From positions 5,704,001-5,768,000 of the forward strand of contig NZ_JAFIBW010000001.1 in the NCBI RefSeq assembly GCF_017833295.1: a stretch of 64,000 bases of DNA. The letters are read 5' to 3'. The DNA comes from Methylobacterium sp. PvR107. Its GTDB lineage: Bacteria > Pseudomonadota > Alphaproteobacteria > Rhizobiales > Beijerinckiaceae. The first letter of the stretch is position 1, and each line of letters starts with the position of its first letter. The position numbers and the translations under genes were made by a program. This document shows, piece after piece, positions 9,638 to 18,808 of this stretch. The notes beneath the pieces were generated by a model. It was given only the letters and a program-made list of their open reading frames with translations. It was not told where the DNA came from and ran no database searches.

Positions 9638-11746
9638 ATGTATCACGCGATCGTCTTCTTCCCGCTCATCGGCTTCCTGATCGCCGGCCTGTTCGGCCGG
9701 TACATCGGGGCGCGGGCCTGCGAGTACATCACCACGGCGTTCCTCGCCTTCACGGCGTTGATCGCCTGGGGCGTGTTCATCGACGGCGGCCACGCCGAGC
9801 GGGTGCAGGTCGCATCCTGGTTCTCGGCCGGCGACCTGCAGGTCGACTGGGCCTTCAAGGTCGACACCCTGACCCGGGTAATGCTCGTGGTCGTCACCAC
9901 GGTCTCGACCCTCGTGCACCTCTACTCCGTGGGCTACATGGAGGAGGATCCACACCGGCCGCGCTTCTTCGCCTATCTGTCGCTGTTCACCTTCGCCATG
10001 CTGATGCTGGTGACGGCCGACAACCTCGTGCAGATGTTCTTCGGCTGGGAGGGCGTGGGCCTCGCCTCCTACCTGCTGATCGGGTTCTGGTACGAGAAGC
10101 CCTCGGCCAATGCCGCCGCCATGAAGGCGTTCATCGTCAACCGCGTCGGCGATTTCGGCTTCTCGCTGGGCATTTTCCTGGTCTTCGTGCTGACCGGCTC
10201 GGTGGCGTTCGACGCGATCTTCGGCAAGGTCGACGCGATCAAGACGCTCTCGTTCCACCTCCTCGGCTACGACTGGAACGCCCTGACGCTGGCCTGCCTG
10301 CTGCTGTTCATGGGCGCCATGGGCAAGTCGGCGCAGTTCCTGCTGCACACGTGGCTGCCGGATGCGATGGAGGGCCCGACCCCGGTCTCGGCGCTGATCC
10401 ACGCCGCCACCATGGTGACCGCCGGCGTGTTCATGGTCGCCCGCCTGTCGCCGCTGTTCGAGGAGGCGCCGAACGCGCTGACCGTCGTCACGGTGATCGG
10501 CGGCATCACGGCGTTCTTCGCGGCCACGATCGGCCTCGTGCAGAACGACATCAAGCGGGTGATCGCCTACTCGACCTGCTCGCAGCTCGGTTACATGTTC
10601 GTGGCGCTCGGCGTCGGCGCCTATTCGGCCGGCGTGTTCCACCTGTTCACCCACGCCTTCTTCAAGGCGCTGCTGTTCCTCGGCGCCGGCTCGGTCATTC
10701 ACGCGATGCACCACGAGCAGGACATGCGGAACATGGGCGGCCTGCGCCGCTACATTCCCTATACCAGCGCCATGATGGCGATCGGCTCCCTGGCGTTGAT
10801 CGGCTTCCCCTACACGGCCGGCTACTACTCGAAGGACGCGATCATCGAGGCGGCCTATGCGTCGACCCGGCCGGGCCACACCCTCGCCTTCCTGTGCGTG
10901 GTGGTGGCGGCGTTCTTCACCTCGTTCTACTCCTGGCGGCTGTTCTTCTTGACCTTCGAGGGTCCGGAGCGCTGGGGTGCGCACGCGGCGCACGACCACC
11001 ACGACGCCCCCGCGGTGGCGCATTCCGCCATGGCGCACGAGGCCGACGGTGCGCCCGGCCATACCGAAGGCGTTGCCCACGACGATCACGGCCACGATAT
11101 CGAGCCGGCGCATAAGAGCGACCTCGTCGCCGACGACCATCACGGCCACGGTCACCACGGCGACCACACGCCTCACGAGAGCCCGCTGGTGATGACGATC
11201 CCGCTGGCGATCCTCGCCTTCGGCGCCCTGTTCGCCGGGATCATCTTCCACAACCGCTTCATCGGCGACGGGATGGACGCGTTCTGGGGCCACGCCCTGG
11301 CGCACGGCCCGAACAACCACATCATGCACGAGATCCACGAGGTCCCGGCGCTGGTCTCGTACGCGCCGCTGATCATGCTGATCCTCGGCTTCGTGCTGGC
11401 CTTCTGGATGTATATCCGCCGGCCGGAACTGCCGAGCGCGCTCGCCGCGCAGCAGCCGTCGCTGTACCGGTTCCTGCTCAACAAGTGGTACTTCGACGAG
11501 ATCTACGACCGGATCTTCGTCCGCCCGGCCAAGGATTTCGGCCTGTTCCTCTGGAAGCAGGGCGACGGCCGGATCATCGACGGCCTCGGCCCCAACGGCG
11601 TCGCGGCCCGCGTCGTGGACGTGACCCGCGGGGTGGTCCGCCTGCAGACCGGCTACCTCTATCACTACGCCTTCGTGATGCTCATCGGCGTCGCCGGCCT
11701 GATCAGCTGGTACCTGATGTCCGGCCTGCCCAAGGGGGCTCACTGA
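9638..11746 (+). CDS. nuoL: NADH-quinone oxidoreductase subunit L with His-rich loop
   Basis: NuoL is the distal antiporter-like proton-pumping subunit of complex I and carries the long lateral helix. The 702-residue protein shows the family motifs ([39 protein letters not shown]). About residues 449-515 form a hydrophilic loop with 18 histidines in some 67 residues, far richer than the surrounding sequence. Comparable His-rich loops occur in some other alphaproteobacterial NuoL proteins; a metal-binding role is only a guess. nuoM follows one base after the stop. Confidence 0.97.
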   Translation: MYHAIVFFPLIGFLIAGLFGRYIGARACEYITTAFLAFTALIAWGVFIDGGHAERVQVASWFSAGDLQVDWAFKVDTLTRVMLVVVTTVSTLVHLYSVGYMEEDPHRPRFFAYLSLFTFAMLMLVTADNLVQMFFGWEGVGLASYLLIGFWYEKPSANAAAMKAFIVNRVGDFGFSLGIFLVFVLTGSVAFDAIFGKVDAIKTLSFHLLGYDWNALTLACLLLFMGAMGKSAQFLLHTWLPDAMEGPTPVSALIHAATMVTAGVFMVARLSPLFEEAPNALTVVTVIGGITAFFAATIGLVQNDIKRVIAYSTCSQLGYMFVALGVGAYSAGVFHLFTHAFFKALLFLGAGSVIHAMHHEQDMRNMGGLRRYIPYTSAMMAIGSLALIGFPYTAGYYSKDAIIEAAYASTRPGHTLAFLCVVVAAFFTSFYSWRLFFLTFEGPERWGAHAAHDHHDAPAVAHSAMAHEADGAPGHTEGVAHDDHGHDIEPAHKSDLVADDHHGHGHHGDHTPHESPLVMTIPLAILAFGALFAGIIFHNRFIGDGMDAFWGHALAHGPNNHIMHEIHEVPALVSYAPLIMLILGFVLAFWMYIRRPELPSALAAQQPSLYRFLLNKWYFDEIYDRIFVRPAKDFGLFLWKQGDGRIIDGLGPNGVAARVVDVTRGVVRLQTGYLYHYAFVMLIGVAGLISWYLMSGLPKGAH

Positions 11747-11747
11747 C

Positions 11748-13268
11748 ATGCTCGGCCTCGGCATCCTCTCCGGCCTGCTGATCGTGCCGCTCTGCGGCGC
11801 GGCCTTCATCCTGACACTGAACGGCGACGAGGAATCGGTCGCGCGCAACAGCCGCTGGGCCGCGCTCGCCACCACGATCATCACCTTCCTGCTCTCCCTG
11901 GTCGCCTGGAGCCGCTACGACACCGCCTCGTCGAGCTTCCAGCTGGTCGAGAGCCACGCGTGGCTCACCGAGACGATCCGGTTCAAGCTCGGCGTCGACG
12001 GCTTCTCGATGCCGCTGATCCTGCTGACCACCTTCCTGATGCCGTTCTGCATCGGCGCCTCGTGGCACTCGATCCAGTTCCGCGTGAAGGAGTACTTCGT
12101 CGCCTTCCTCGTCCTCGAGACGACGATGATCGGCGTGTTCGCCTCCCTCGATCTGCTGCTGTTCTACTTGTTCTTCGAGGCCGGCCTGATCCCGATGTTC
12201 CTGATCATCGGCATCTGGGGCGGGCAGCGCCGGATCTACGCGAGCTTCAAGTTTTTCCTCTACACCCTGCTCGGCTCCGTGCTGATGCTGCTCGCCGTGA
12301 TGGCGATGTACTGGCAGGCCGGAACCACCGACATCCCGACCCTGCTGCAGACCCGCTTCCCGGCGCAGATGCAGACTTGGCTGTGGCTCGCGTTCTTCGC
12401 CTCCTTCGCGGTGAAGATGCCGATGTGGCCGGTCCATACCTGGCTGCCCGACGCCCATGTGGAGGCGCCCACCGCCGGCTCGGTGATCCTGGCCGGCATC
12501 CTCCTGAAGATGGGCGGCTACGGCTTCATCCGGATCTCGCTGCCGATGCTGCCGGTGGCGAGCCAGGACTTCGCACCCTTCGTGTTCGCCCTCTCGGTCA
12601 TTGCGATCATCTTCACCTCGCTCACCGCGATGATGCAGACCGACATCAAGAAGCTGATCGCCTACTCGTCGGTGGCCCATATGGGCTTCGTGACGCTGGG
12701 CCTGTTCACCCTGAACGAGCAGGGCATCCAGGGCGCGCTGTTCCTGATGATCTCCCACGGCATCGTGTCGGGGGCGCTCTTCCTCTGCGTCGGCGTTGTC
12801 TACGACCGGATGCACACCCGCGAGATCGCCGCCTATGGCGGCCTCGTGAAGCGGATGCCGCTCTACGCCGTGGCCATGCTGATCTTCACCATGGCCAATG
12901 TCGGCCTGCCCGGCACCTCCGGCTTCGTGGGCGAGTTCCTGGCGATGCTCGGCGCCTTCAAGGCGAACCCGAACGTCGCTTTCTTCTCGACCTTCGGCAT
13001 CATCCTGTCGGCGGCCTATGCCCTGTGGCTCTACGCACGGGTGATCTACGGGAAGCTTGAGAAGCCGAACCTCCAGGGCATCCTCGACCTCGATCTCCGG
13101 GAGAAGATCATCCTGGCGCCGCTGGTGGCCCTGACGATCTATTACGGTGTGCACCCGTCCCCCGTGCTCGACGTGTTCGCGCCCTCGACCGACGCGCTGA
13201 TGACCAGCATGAAGGCCGCCCTGTCCAACACCCAGACCGCGGCCGCCGCGCTGCCGGTCCCGCGCTGA
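11748..13268 (+). CDS. nuoM: NADH-quinone oxidoreductase subunit M
   Basis: NuoM is an antiporter-like proton-pumping subunit. The 506-residue protein has about 14 hydrophobic segments with the diagnostic [39 protein letters not shown] and [15 protein letters not shown] stretches. It starts one base after nuoL, implying translational coupling, and nuoN follows after 10 bases. Confidence 0.98.
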   Translation: MLGLGILSGLLIVPLCGAAFILTLNGDEESVARNSRWAALATTIITFLLSLVAWSRYDTASSSFQLVESHAWLTETIRFKLGVDGFSMPLILLTTFLMPFCIGASWHSIQFRVKEYFVAFLVLETTMIGVFASLDLLLFYLFFEAGLIPMFLIIGIWGGQRRIYASFKFFLYTLLGSVLMLLAVMAMYWQAGTTDIPTLLQTRFPAQMQTWLWLAFFASFAVKMPMWPVHTWLPDAHVEAPTAGSVILAGILLKMGGYGFIRISLPMLPVASQDFAPFVFALSVIAIIFTSLTAMMQTDIKKLIAYSSVAHMGFVTLGLFTLNEQGIQGALFLMISHGIVSGALFLCVGVVYDRMHTREIAAYGGLVKRMPLYAVAMLIFTMANVGLPGTSGFVGEFLAMLGAFKANPNVAFFSTFGIILSAAYALWLYARVIYGKLEKPNLQGILDLDLREKIILAPLVALTIYYGVHPSPVLDVFAPSTDALMTSMKAALSNTQTAAAALPVPR

Positions 13269-13278
13269 GACGGAACAG

Positions 13279-14724
13279 ATGCCCACCGTCCACTCCGTCC
13301 TGCCCTCGCTGGCGCCGCTCCTGCCCGAGCTGATCCTCGGGATCGGCGTCATGGTCCTGATCCTCTACGGTGCGTGGCGCGGTGACCGCTCCGCCGAGAC
13401 CGTGAGCATCGGCGCCCTGATCCTGCTCCTCGTCGCCCTTTCGGTGGTGATCTCCCAGCCGGTCCACGGACGGGTCACGACCCTATCGGGCGCCTTCGTC
13501 TCGGATTCCTTCTCGAAGGTGATGAAGTCGCTGGTGCTGCTCGGCTCCTCGGCGACGATCCTGCTGGCGCACGACTTCTTCAAGCGCGAGCGGATCGACC
13601 GGTTCGAGTTCCCGGTGCTGATCCTGCTCTGCACCATCGGCATGATGGTGATGGTCTCGGCCAACGACCTGATCGCGCTCTATCTCGGGCTCGAGCTGCA
13701 GTCGCTCGCCGCCTACGTGATCGCGGCGTTCCACCGGGACGACGTGAAGTCCACCGAGGCCGGCCTGAAGTACTTCGTCCTCGGCGCGCTCTCGTCGGGC
13801 ATGCTGCTCTACGGCGCCTCGCTGGTCTACGGCTTCACCGGCACGGTCTCGTTCCCCGGCATCGTCTCGGCGCTGAACGAGAATGCGGGCCTCGGCATCG
13901 TGCTCGGGATCGTGTTCCTGGCCGCGGGCGTGTGCTTCAAGATGTCGGCCGTGCCGTTCCACATGTGGACGCCCGACGTCTACGAGGGCTCACCGACCCC
14001 GGTGACCGCCTTCTTCGCCACGGCGCCCAAGATGGCGGCCGTCGCGATGACCGTGCGGGTGTTCATCGGCGCGATGCCGGACGTGACGGCGATCTGGCAG
14101 CAGATCTTCATCTTCGTCGCGGTCGTGTCGATGGCGCTGGGCTCGTTCGCGGCCATTGGCCAGAGTTCGATCAAGCGCCTGATGGCCTATTCGTCGATCG
14201 CCAATATCGGCTACGCGCTGATCGGCCTGGCCTGCGGCTCGGAGGAGGGGATCAGCGGGCTCGTCACCTACATGATCATCTACCTCGCCATGACGCTCGG
14301 CACTTTCGCGATCATCCTTTCGCTCCGGCGCCGGGACGTCATGTTCGAGAAGATCGAGGACCTGTCGGGCCTGTCGCGGACCCATCCCTGGATCGCCTTC
14401 TGCCTTGCCGCGATGATGTTCTCCCTGGCCGGTATCCCGCCCCTCGCCGGGTTCTTCGCGAAGTTCTACGTCTTCGCCGCCGCCATCAAGGCGGGCCTCG
14501 TGACGCTCGCCGTGATCGGCGTGGTAACCAGCGTGGTCGGCGCCTACTACTACCTGCGGCTGGTCAAGATCATGTATTTCGACGAGCCGAAGGAGCCCTA
14601 CGAAGCGATGGCCCCGGGCCTGCGCATCGTGCTCGCTTTGTCGAGCGTGGTCGTGGTGCTGTTCTTCCTGCTGCCCGGCCCGCTGGTCGGCGTTGCCGGC
14701 CGGGCTGCGAAGTCGCTGTTCTAG
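13279..14724 (+). CDS. nuoN: NADH-quinone oxidoreductase subunit N
   Basis: NuoN is the third antiporter-like subunit and the last of the nuo genes. The 481-residue protein carries ELQSLAAYVIAAFHRDD, HMWTPDVYEGSPTPVTAF and KRLMAYSSIANIGYALIGL. Position and spacing show that it belongs to the operon. birA follows within 7 bases, an arrangement shared by many Hyphomicrobiales. Confidence 0.98.
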   Translation: MPTVHSVLPSLAPLLPELILGIGVMVLILYGAWRGDRSAETVSIGALILLLVALSVVISQPVHGRVTTLSGAFVSDSFSKVMKSLVLLGSSATILLAHDFFKRERIDRFEFPVLILLCTIGMMVMVSANDLIALYLGLELQSLAAYVIAAFHRDDVKSTEAGLKYFVLGALSSGMLLYGASLVYGFTGTVSFPGIVSALNENAGLGIVLGIVFLAAGVCFKMSAVPFHMWTPDVYEGSPTPVTAFFATAPKMAAVAMTVRVFIGAMPDVTAIWQQIFIFVAVVSMALGSFAAIGQSSIKRLMAYSSIANIGYALIGLACGSEEGISGLVTYMIIYLAMTLGTFAIILSLRRRDVMFEKIEDLSGLSRTHPWIAFCLAAMMFSLAGIPPLAGFFAKFYVFAAAIKAGLVTLAVIGVVTSVVGAYYYLRLVKIMYFDEPKEPYEAMAPGLRIVLALSSVVVVLFFLLPGPLVGVAGRAAKSLF

Positions 14725-14731
14725 GACGGCC

Positions 14732-15535
14732 TTGCGCTACCGACTCGGGCCCGCGGCGCGCAGCCAGGGCCACCGCCTGCATGTCCACGATACCCTCGGC
14801 TCCACAAACACGGAGGCGATGGCGCAAGCGCGGGCAGGGGAGACCGGCCCGCTCTGGGTGGTGACCCACCGGCAGGAGGCGGGCCGCGGCCGCCGGGGCA
14901 ACAGCTGGGCGTCCCTTCCCGGAAACCTCGCGGCGAGCGTGCTCTGGCCGGTGGCCGGCGTCGCGCCCGAGCACCTCGCCGAACTCGGCTTCGTGGCGGG
15001 CCTCGCGCTGGTCGAGGCGCTGGAGGCGGCCTGCGGCACCCTGCCGGATACCGCTTCGAACCTCGACACCCGATCTCTGAAGCTCAAATGGCCGAACGAT
15101 TTGCTGCTCGCCGGCGCGAAGCTGGCCGGCCTGCTGCTCGAGGCCGAGACGCTGCCGGGCGGCCGGCGGGCTGTCGTGATCGGCTTCGGCGTCAATGTCG
15201 CGGCGGCCCCGGATGGCCTAGGCGCGACGAGCCTGGCCGCGACGGGTTACGCCGGTGGCGCCGAGGCGCTACTGGAACACCTCTCGGACCGGATGGCCGC
15301 ACGGGCGCGCCTCTGGGATCGGGGACGGAATTTCGCTGCCCTGCGCGCCGACTGGCTGACGCGGGCCGCCGGTCTCGGATCGGAGATCGCGGTGCACAGC
15401 GGCGGACACATCCTGCGGGGCGTGTTCGAGACGATCGACGAGGGGGGGCGGCTCGTGATCCTCGCCCCCGACGGGAACCGGCATACCGTGACGGCGGGCG
15501 AGGTGCATTTCGGATCGGCCGCGACGGCGGCCTGA
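14732..15535 (+). CDS. birA: biotin–[acetyl-CoA-carboxylase] ligase
   Basis: BirA activates biotin with ATP and attaches it to the carrier lysine of biotin-dependent carboxylases. Motifs visible are GSTNTEAM, the biotinyl-AMP loop GRGRRGNSW, and KWPNDLLL. There is no N-terminal helix-turn-helix, so this is a class I ligase that does not act as a repressor. I chose the TTG at 14732, 7 bases past the nuoN stop, giving 267 residues; the start is uncertain because the only earlier candidate overlaps nuoN. Confidence 0.9.
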   Translation: MRYRLGPAARSQGHRLHVHDTLGSTNTEAMAQARAGETGPLWVVTHRQEAGRGRRGNSWASLPGNLAASVLWPVAGVAPEHLAELGFVAGLALVEALEAACGTLPDTASNLDTRSLKLKWPNDLLLAGAKLAGLLLEAETLPGGRRAVVIGFGVNVAAAPDGLGATSLAATGYAGGAEALLEHLSDRMAARARLWDRGRNFAALRADWLTRAAGLGSEIAVHSGGHILRGVFETIDEGGRLVILAPDGNRHTVTAGEVHFGSAATAA

Positions 15536-15551
15536 GTTTGGACGACGACAG

Positions 15552-17225
15552 ATGGCAATGGGACAGGAGGAGCTGGTCTTCCTGCCGCTCGGCGGCGTGG
15601 GCGAGATCGGGATGAATGCGGCGCTCTACGGCTTCGGCCCGGAGAAGGGCCGGAAGTGGATCATGGTCGATTGCGGCATGGGCTTCGCCAGCGAAGAGAA
15701 GATGCCGGGCGTCGACCTGATGTATCCCGACCTCGCCTTCATCGAGGAGCGGCGCAAGGACCTGCTGGGGATCTTCATCACCCACGCGCACGAGGACCAT
15801 ATCGGGGCGATCTCGGAGCTGTGGCCGCGGCTGAAGGTGCCGGTCTACGCCACCCGCTTCGCCAAGAACCTGCTGGAGACCCGGCGCCTGTCCGAGCCCG
15901 GCGCCCCGAAGGTCGACCTGCGCGAGGTGAAGCCCGGGCGGCGGGTGACCGTCGGGCCGTTCGAGCTCGAATACGTGCCGGTCTCGCATTCCATCCCGGA
16001 ATCGAACGCGATCGCGATCCGCACCGCAGCGGGTCTCGTGCTCCACACCGGCGACTGGAAGATCGATCCGACGCCGGTCGCCGGCTCGGTCACCTCGCCG
16101 GAGGCGTTCACGGCGCTCGGTGACGAGGGCATCCTCGCCATCGTCTGCGACTCGACCAACGTCGTGCGCGAGGGTTTCTCCCCGAGCGAGAGGACCGTCG
16201 CCGAGACCCTCAAGACGCTGATCGCGGACGCCCCGCACCGGGTCGCGGTGACCACCTTCGCGTCGAACGTCGCCCGCATCCGCGCGGTCGCCGAGGCGGC
16301 CGCCGCCTGCGGCCGCGAGGTCATCGCGGTCGGCCGGGCCATGGACCGGGTGATCGACGTCGCCCGCGAGTGCGGCTATCTCGACGGGCTGCCCGAGTTC
16401 CGCCGCGCGGATTCGTGGAAGAGCCTGCCGCGCGAGCGGGTCGTGGCCCTGCTGACCGGCTCGCAGGGCGAGCCGCGGGCGGCGCTCGCCCGGGTGTCCC
16501 GCCGGGACCACCCGGATATCAGCCTCGCCCCGGGCGACCAGGTGATCTTCTCCTCGCGCGCCATCCCCGGCAACGAGCGCGACGTCGGGTCGATCATCAA
16601 CGACCTGATCGAGCAGGGCGTCGAGGTGATCACCGACCGCACCGAGCTGGTCCACGTCTCCGGCCACCCGCGCCGGGACGAGATGGTCGAGATGTACCGG
16701 TGGACCCGTCCCGGCACCGCGATCCCGGTCCACGGCGAGGCGCTGCACCTCGACGAACATGCCCGCTTCGCCCGGGCGCAGGGCGTGCAGAATGTCGTCA
16801 AGGCCCGCAACGGCAGCCTCGTCCGCCTGAGCCCCGGGACGCCGGCGGTGATCGACAACGTCAAGGCCGGCCGCCTGTTCAAGGACGGCGATGTCCTGAT
16901 CGACGAGAAGGACCGGGCGATCCCGGAGCGGCGCAAGCTCATGCAGGCGGGCCTCGTCTCGGTGGCGATTGCCATCGACGAGGACGGCGTCGTGCTGGGC
17001 GAGCCGGCGGTGGACATCATCGGCCTGCCGAACCGCGGCCGGTCCGGCGAGCCGCTGATCGAGACGGTGGTCGATGCGGTGTCCCGGACCCTGTCGGGCA
17101 TGTCGCGGGGCAAGCTCAAGGACTCGGAGAGCGTCGAGAAGACGGTCGATCGGGCCGTGCGCACCGCGGTCAACGAGGCCTGGGGCAAGAAGCCGGCCTG
17201 CCACGTGCAGGTGGTGGAGGTTTAG
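15552..17225 (+). CDS. rnj: ribonuclease J
   Basis: RNase J is a metallo-beta-lactamase-fold ribonuclease with endonuclease and 5'-3' exonuclease activity in mRNA and rRNA maturation. The zinc motif H78-A-H80-E-D82-H83 is clear, with HTGDWKID and a later SGHPRRDEM motif, followed by the beta-CASP domain. At 557 residues it has the usual length for alphaproteobacteria. It is 16 bases after birA, consistent with cotranscription with the end of the nuo operon. Confidence 0.96.
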   Translation: MAMGQEELVFLPLGGVGEIGMNAALYGFGPEKGRKWIMVDCGMGFASEEKMPGVDLMYPDLAFIEERRKDLLGIFITHAHEDHIGAISELWPRLKVPVYATRFAKNLLETRRLSEPGAPKVDLREVKPGRRVTVGPFELEYVPVSHSIPESNAIAIRTAAGLVLHTGDWKIDPTPVAGSVTSPEAFTALGDEGILAIVCDSTNVVREGFSPSERTVAETLKTLIADAPHRVAVTTFASNVARIRAVAEAAAACGREVIAVGRAMDRVIDVARECGYLDGLPEFRRADSWKSLPRERVVALLTGSQGEPRAALARVSRRDHPDISLAPGDQVIFSSRAIPGNERDVGSIINDLIEQGVEVITDRTELVHVSGHPRRDEMVEMYRWTRPGTAIPVHGEALHLDEHARFARAQGVQNVVKARNGSLVRLSPGTPAVIDNVKAGRLFKDGDVLIDEKDRAIPERRKLMQAGLVSVAIAIDEDGVVLGEPAVDIIGLPNRGRSGEPLIETVVDAVSRTLSGMSRGKLKDSESVEKTVDRAVRTAVNEAWGKKPACHVQVVEV

Positions 17226-17269
17226 GGTACGAAACCACACGACGCATCACGGCAGATCCAGCCCCAATC

Positions 17270-17383
17270 CCTCATCCTGAGGTGCCCGCGTCAGCGGGCC
17301 TCGGAGGAGCCGTCCAGCCGGCCGCGCGATTTCTGGAGCCCTCCTTCGAGGCCTCCGCTGCGCTCCGGCTCCTCAGGATGAGG
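17270..17383. repeat. 114-bp intergenic repeat with perfect terminal inverted repeats (copy 1)
   Basis: The ends CCTCATCCTGAGG (17270-17282) and CCTCAGGATGAGG (17371-17383) are perfect inverted copies. Bases 17313-17351 match 34011-34049 on the opposite strand at 37 of 39 positions, so this is a mobile repeat with a second copy after parC. It has no coding capacity and fills the gap between rnj and the epimerase gene. This looks like a non-autonomous palindromic repeat of the REP/MITE kind. Confidence 0.85.
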
Positions 17384-17441
17384 CCGATGGATGGAGAAGG
17401 CGGCAGCCTGCCGATCGGTGCGCGAACGGGGAGGAAACACC

Positions 17442-17846
17442 ATGATCGGCCGTCTCAATCACGTGGCCATCGCCGTCCAGGATCTCGACGCCGCCTGCGC
17501 GGTCTATCGCGACACGCTGGGCGCCACGATCACGCCGCCGCTGCCGCAGCCCGAGCACGGCGTCACGGTCGTGTTCGTCGAACTGCCGAACAGCAAGATC
17601 GAGCTGATGGCGCCGCTCGGCGAGGGTTCGCCGATCGAGGCCTTCGTGGCCCGCAATCCCGGCGGCGGCATCCACCACGTCTGCTACGAGGTCGACGACA
17701 TCCTGGCGGCGCGCGACAAGCTCAAGGCCCAGGGTGCCCGGGTGCTCGGCACCGGCGAGCCGCGGATCGGTGCCCACGGCAAGCCGGTTCTGTTCCTGCA
17801 TCCGAAGGACTTCCTGGGTACGCTGGTCGAGCTGGAGCAGGTCTGA
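17442..17846 (+). CDS. mce: methylmalonyl-CoA epimerase
   Basis: The enzyme interconverts (R)- and (S)-methylmalonyl-CoA; in methylotrophs the same enzyme also serves the ethylmalonyl-CoA pathway for glyoxylate regeneration. The 134-residue protein is a single VOC (glyoxalase) fold module pair starting MIGRLNHVAIAVQDLDAA and including GGGIHHVCYEV and FLHPKDFLGTLVELEQV, with metal-ligand His and Glu residues in those strands. The ATG at 17442 has GAGGAAA just upstream. It is 5 bases from the DUF1467 gene. Confidence 0.94.
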   Translation: MIGRLNHVAIAVQDLDAACAVYRDTLGATITPPLPQPEHGVTVVFVELPNSKIELMAPLGEGSPIEAFVARNPGGGIHHVCYEVDDILAARDKLKAQGARVLGTGEPRIGAHGKPVLFLHPKDFLGTLVELEQV

Positions 17847-17851
17847 GCCGG

Positions 17852-18178
17852 ATGATGGCGACGCTCTCCCGCTCGACGCCGATCACGCTGGCCGTCATCA
17901 CCGTGCTCGTCGCCGCCTTCGTGGCGGCGGGGGTGGGCCTGTTCAAGCTGACCGTGGGCGGCGCGATCGCGCTCTACTTCGTCGTCTGGTGGACACTGCT
18001 CTTCGCGGTCCTGCCGCTGCGCAACCAGCCGGAGACGCGGCCGAGCCACGTGGTGCCGGGGCAGGACCCAGGTGCACCGGCGGCGCCGCGTCTGCGCGAG
18101 AAGGCCATCTGGACGACCCTGGTCGCGGGCGCCGCCTTCCTGATCGCCCTGGCGGTATTCCCGCTTACCGGGCTGTAG
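17852..18178 (+). CDS. DUF1467 family membrane protein
   Basis: A 108-residue protein with two clear membrane segments (about 10-50 and 83-107) joined by a Pro-rich hydrophilic loop. Such proteins lie next to methylmalonyl-CoA epimerase and proS in many alphaproteobacteria, which matches here. Two consecutive ATG codons (17852 and 17855) could start it. No biochemical function is known for the family. Confidence 0.85.
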   Translation: MMATLSRSTPITLAVITVLVAAFVAAGVGLFKLTVGGAIALYFVVWWTLLFAVLPLRNQPETRPSHVVPGQDPGAPAAPRLREKAIWTTLVAGAAFLIALAVFPLTGL

Positions 18179-18411
18179 GACCGCTCGGAGCGGCGATCCC
18201 GAAGGCATCGCCGGAAGCGCAAAGCCCGCGCAGAGGTGGCGATGTCCACGCGGCCCGGATGCCGGCCGGCTCACGGATCTGGCCCGCCTCGTCCGATACA
18301 TGACTGAACGGGCAAGTGCTCCGCTTCTCGGCCGACGATATTGGTGCACGGGCGCGCTGTGCCGGCGGACCGGGACGGTCCGGCCAAGGCGACGAACCCA
18401 GAGACTGCCAA

Positions 18412-18557
18412 GAATAAAAAAAGCAAGGCCAGAGGCCTTGCTTTTCAAGATTCAACGGCTCGACCTTTGTAGATCCCACGCATTGGCTGCGGGGCGGTCG
18501 CTTTTCCTCCCGAGACTCGGACCTTGCGCCACCTCTTCCGGGAGTCGCAAACATCGC
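18412..18557 (-). ncRNA. candidate small RNA (about 145 nt), orphan promoter–terminator unit
   Basis: On the minus strand a sigma70-type promoter (GTGACA, 17-bp spacer, TATAAG; plus coordinates 18592-18564) is followed about 140 bases later by a strong intrinsic terminator. Between them there is no credible coding frame. The 5' end (ATCCCGCG, 18562-18555) can pair with CGTGGGAT (18480-18473), and CTCCCG can pair with CGGGAG inside, so the transcript would be folded. I do not recognise the family; it does not show the SRP, tmRNA or RNase P signatures. The transcript start near 18557 is estimated. Confidence 0.55.
18416..18445 (-). terminator. intrinsic terminator of the candidate small RNA
   Basis: A perfect 12-bp stem (18419-18430 with 18434-18445) and 3-base loop are followed on the minus strand by seven U residues (A-run 18416-18422). 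On the plus strand only four U residues follow, so the main direction is minus. It could weakly stop plus-strand transcripts coming from the DUF1467 gene. Confidence 0.85.
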
Positions 18558-18563
18558 GGGATG

Positions 18564-18592
18564 CTTATAGGAACAACAATTCGTGTTGTCAC
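18564..18592 (-). promoter_or_regulatory. sigma70-type promoter of the candidate small RNA
   Basis: Read on the minus strand, GTGACA (18592-18587) is 5 of 6 to TTGACA and TATAAG (18569-18564) is 5 of 6 to TATAAT, with exactly 17 bases between. No protein gene starts downstream on this strand. Confidence 0.6.
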
Positions 18593-18808
18593 CGGGTCTG
18601 CGAGAAAAATCTGCGCTTTCTTGCCGGCAAATAGGCAGAGCGCTTCCCGCGTGGGCAACATCCCGTCCGCTCAGGTCCAACGCCTCGGCTTCGCCGCGAT
18701 TACGCCGCGCCGTGGTCGCGCAGTGCTTGTAATTTCCGGCTCCGGCGTGTTGTGTGCCGGCGTGCCGCGGCTCCCCCCGGCCGGCCTCACTTCCAAGATT
18801 CCGACGAC

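Larger units (their letters stand above)
18179..18808. other. 630-bp intergenic region before proS
   Basis: No convincing protein gene lies here. It contains the predicted minus-strand small RNA unit (promoter 18564-18592, terminator 18416-18445). The part next to the DUF1467 gene (18179-18410) holds nothing I can recognise. Bases 18600-18808 form the leader and promoter region of proS; short frames there have no plausible ribosome binding site and no protein-like composition. Confidence 0.6.

Noticed and set aside
18412..18557. Identification of the small RNA as 6S, SRP, tmRNA or RNase P RNA
   Set aside because: Conserved cores of SRP, tmRNA and RNase P are missing. A 6S-like closing stem is possible but not convincing.
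18452..18661. Minus-strand 69-codon frame over the candidate small RNA
   Set aside because: It starts upstream of the predicted promoter's transcript start and has no ribosome binding site or family likeness.
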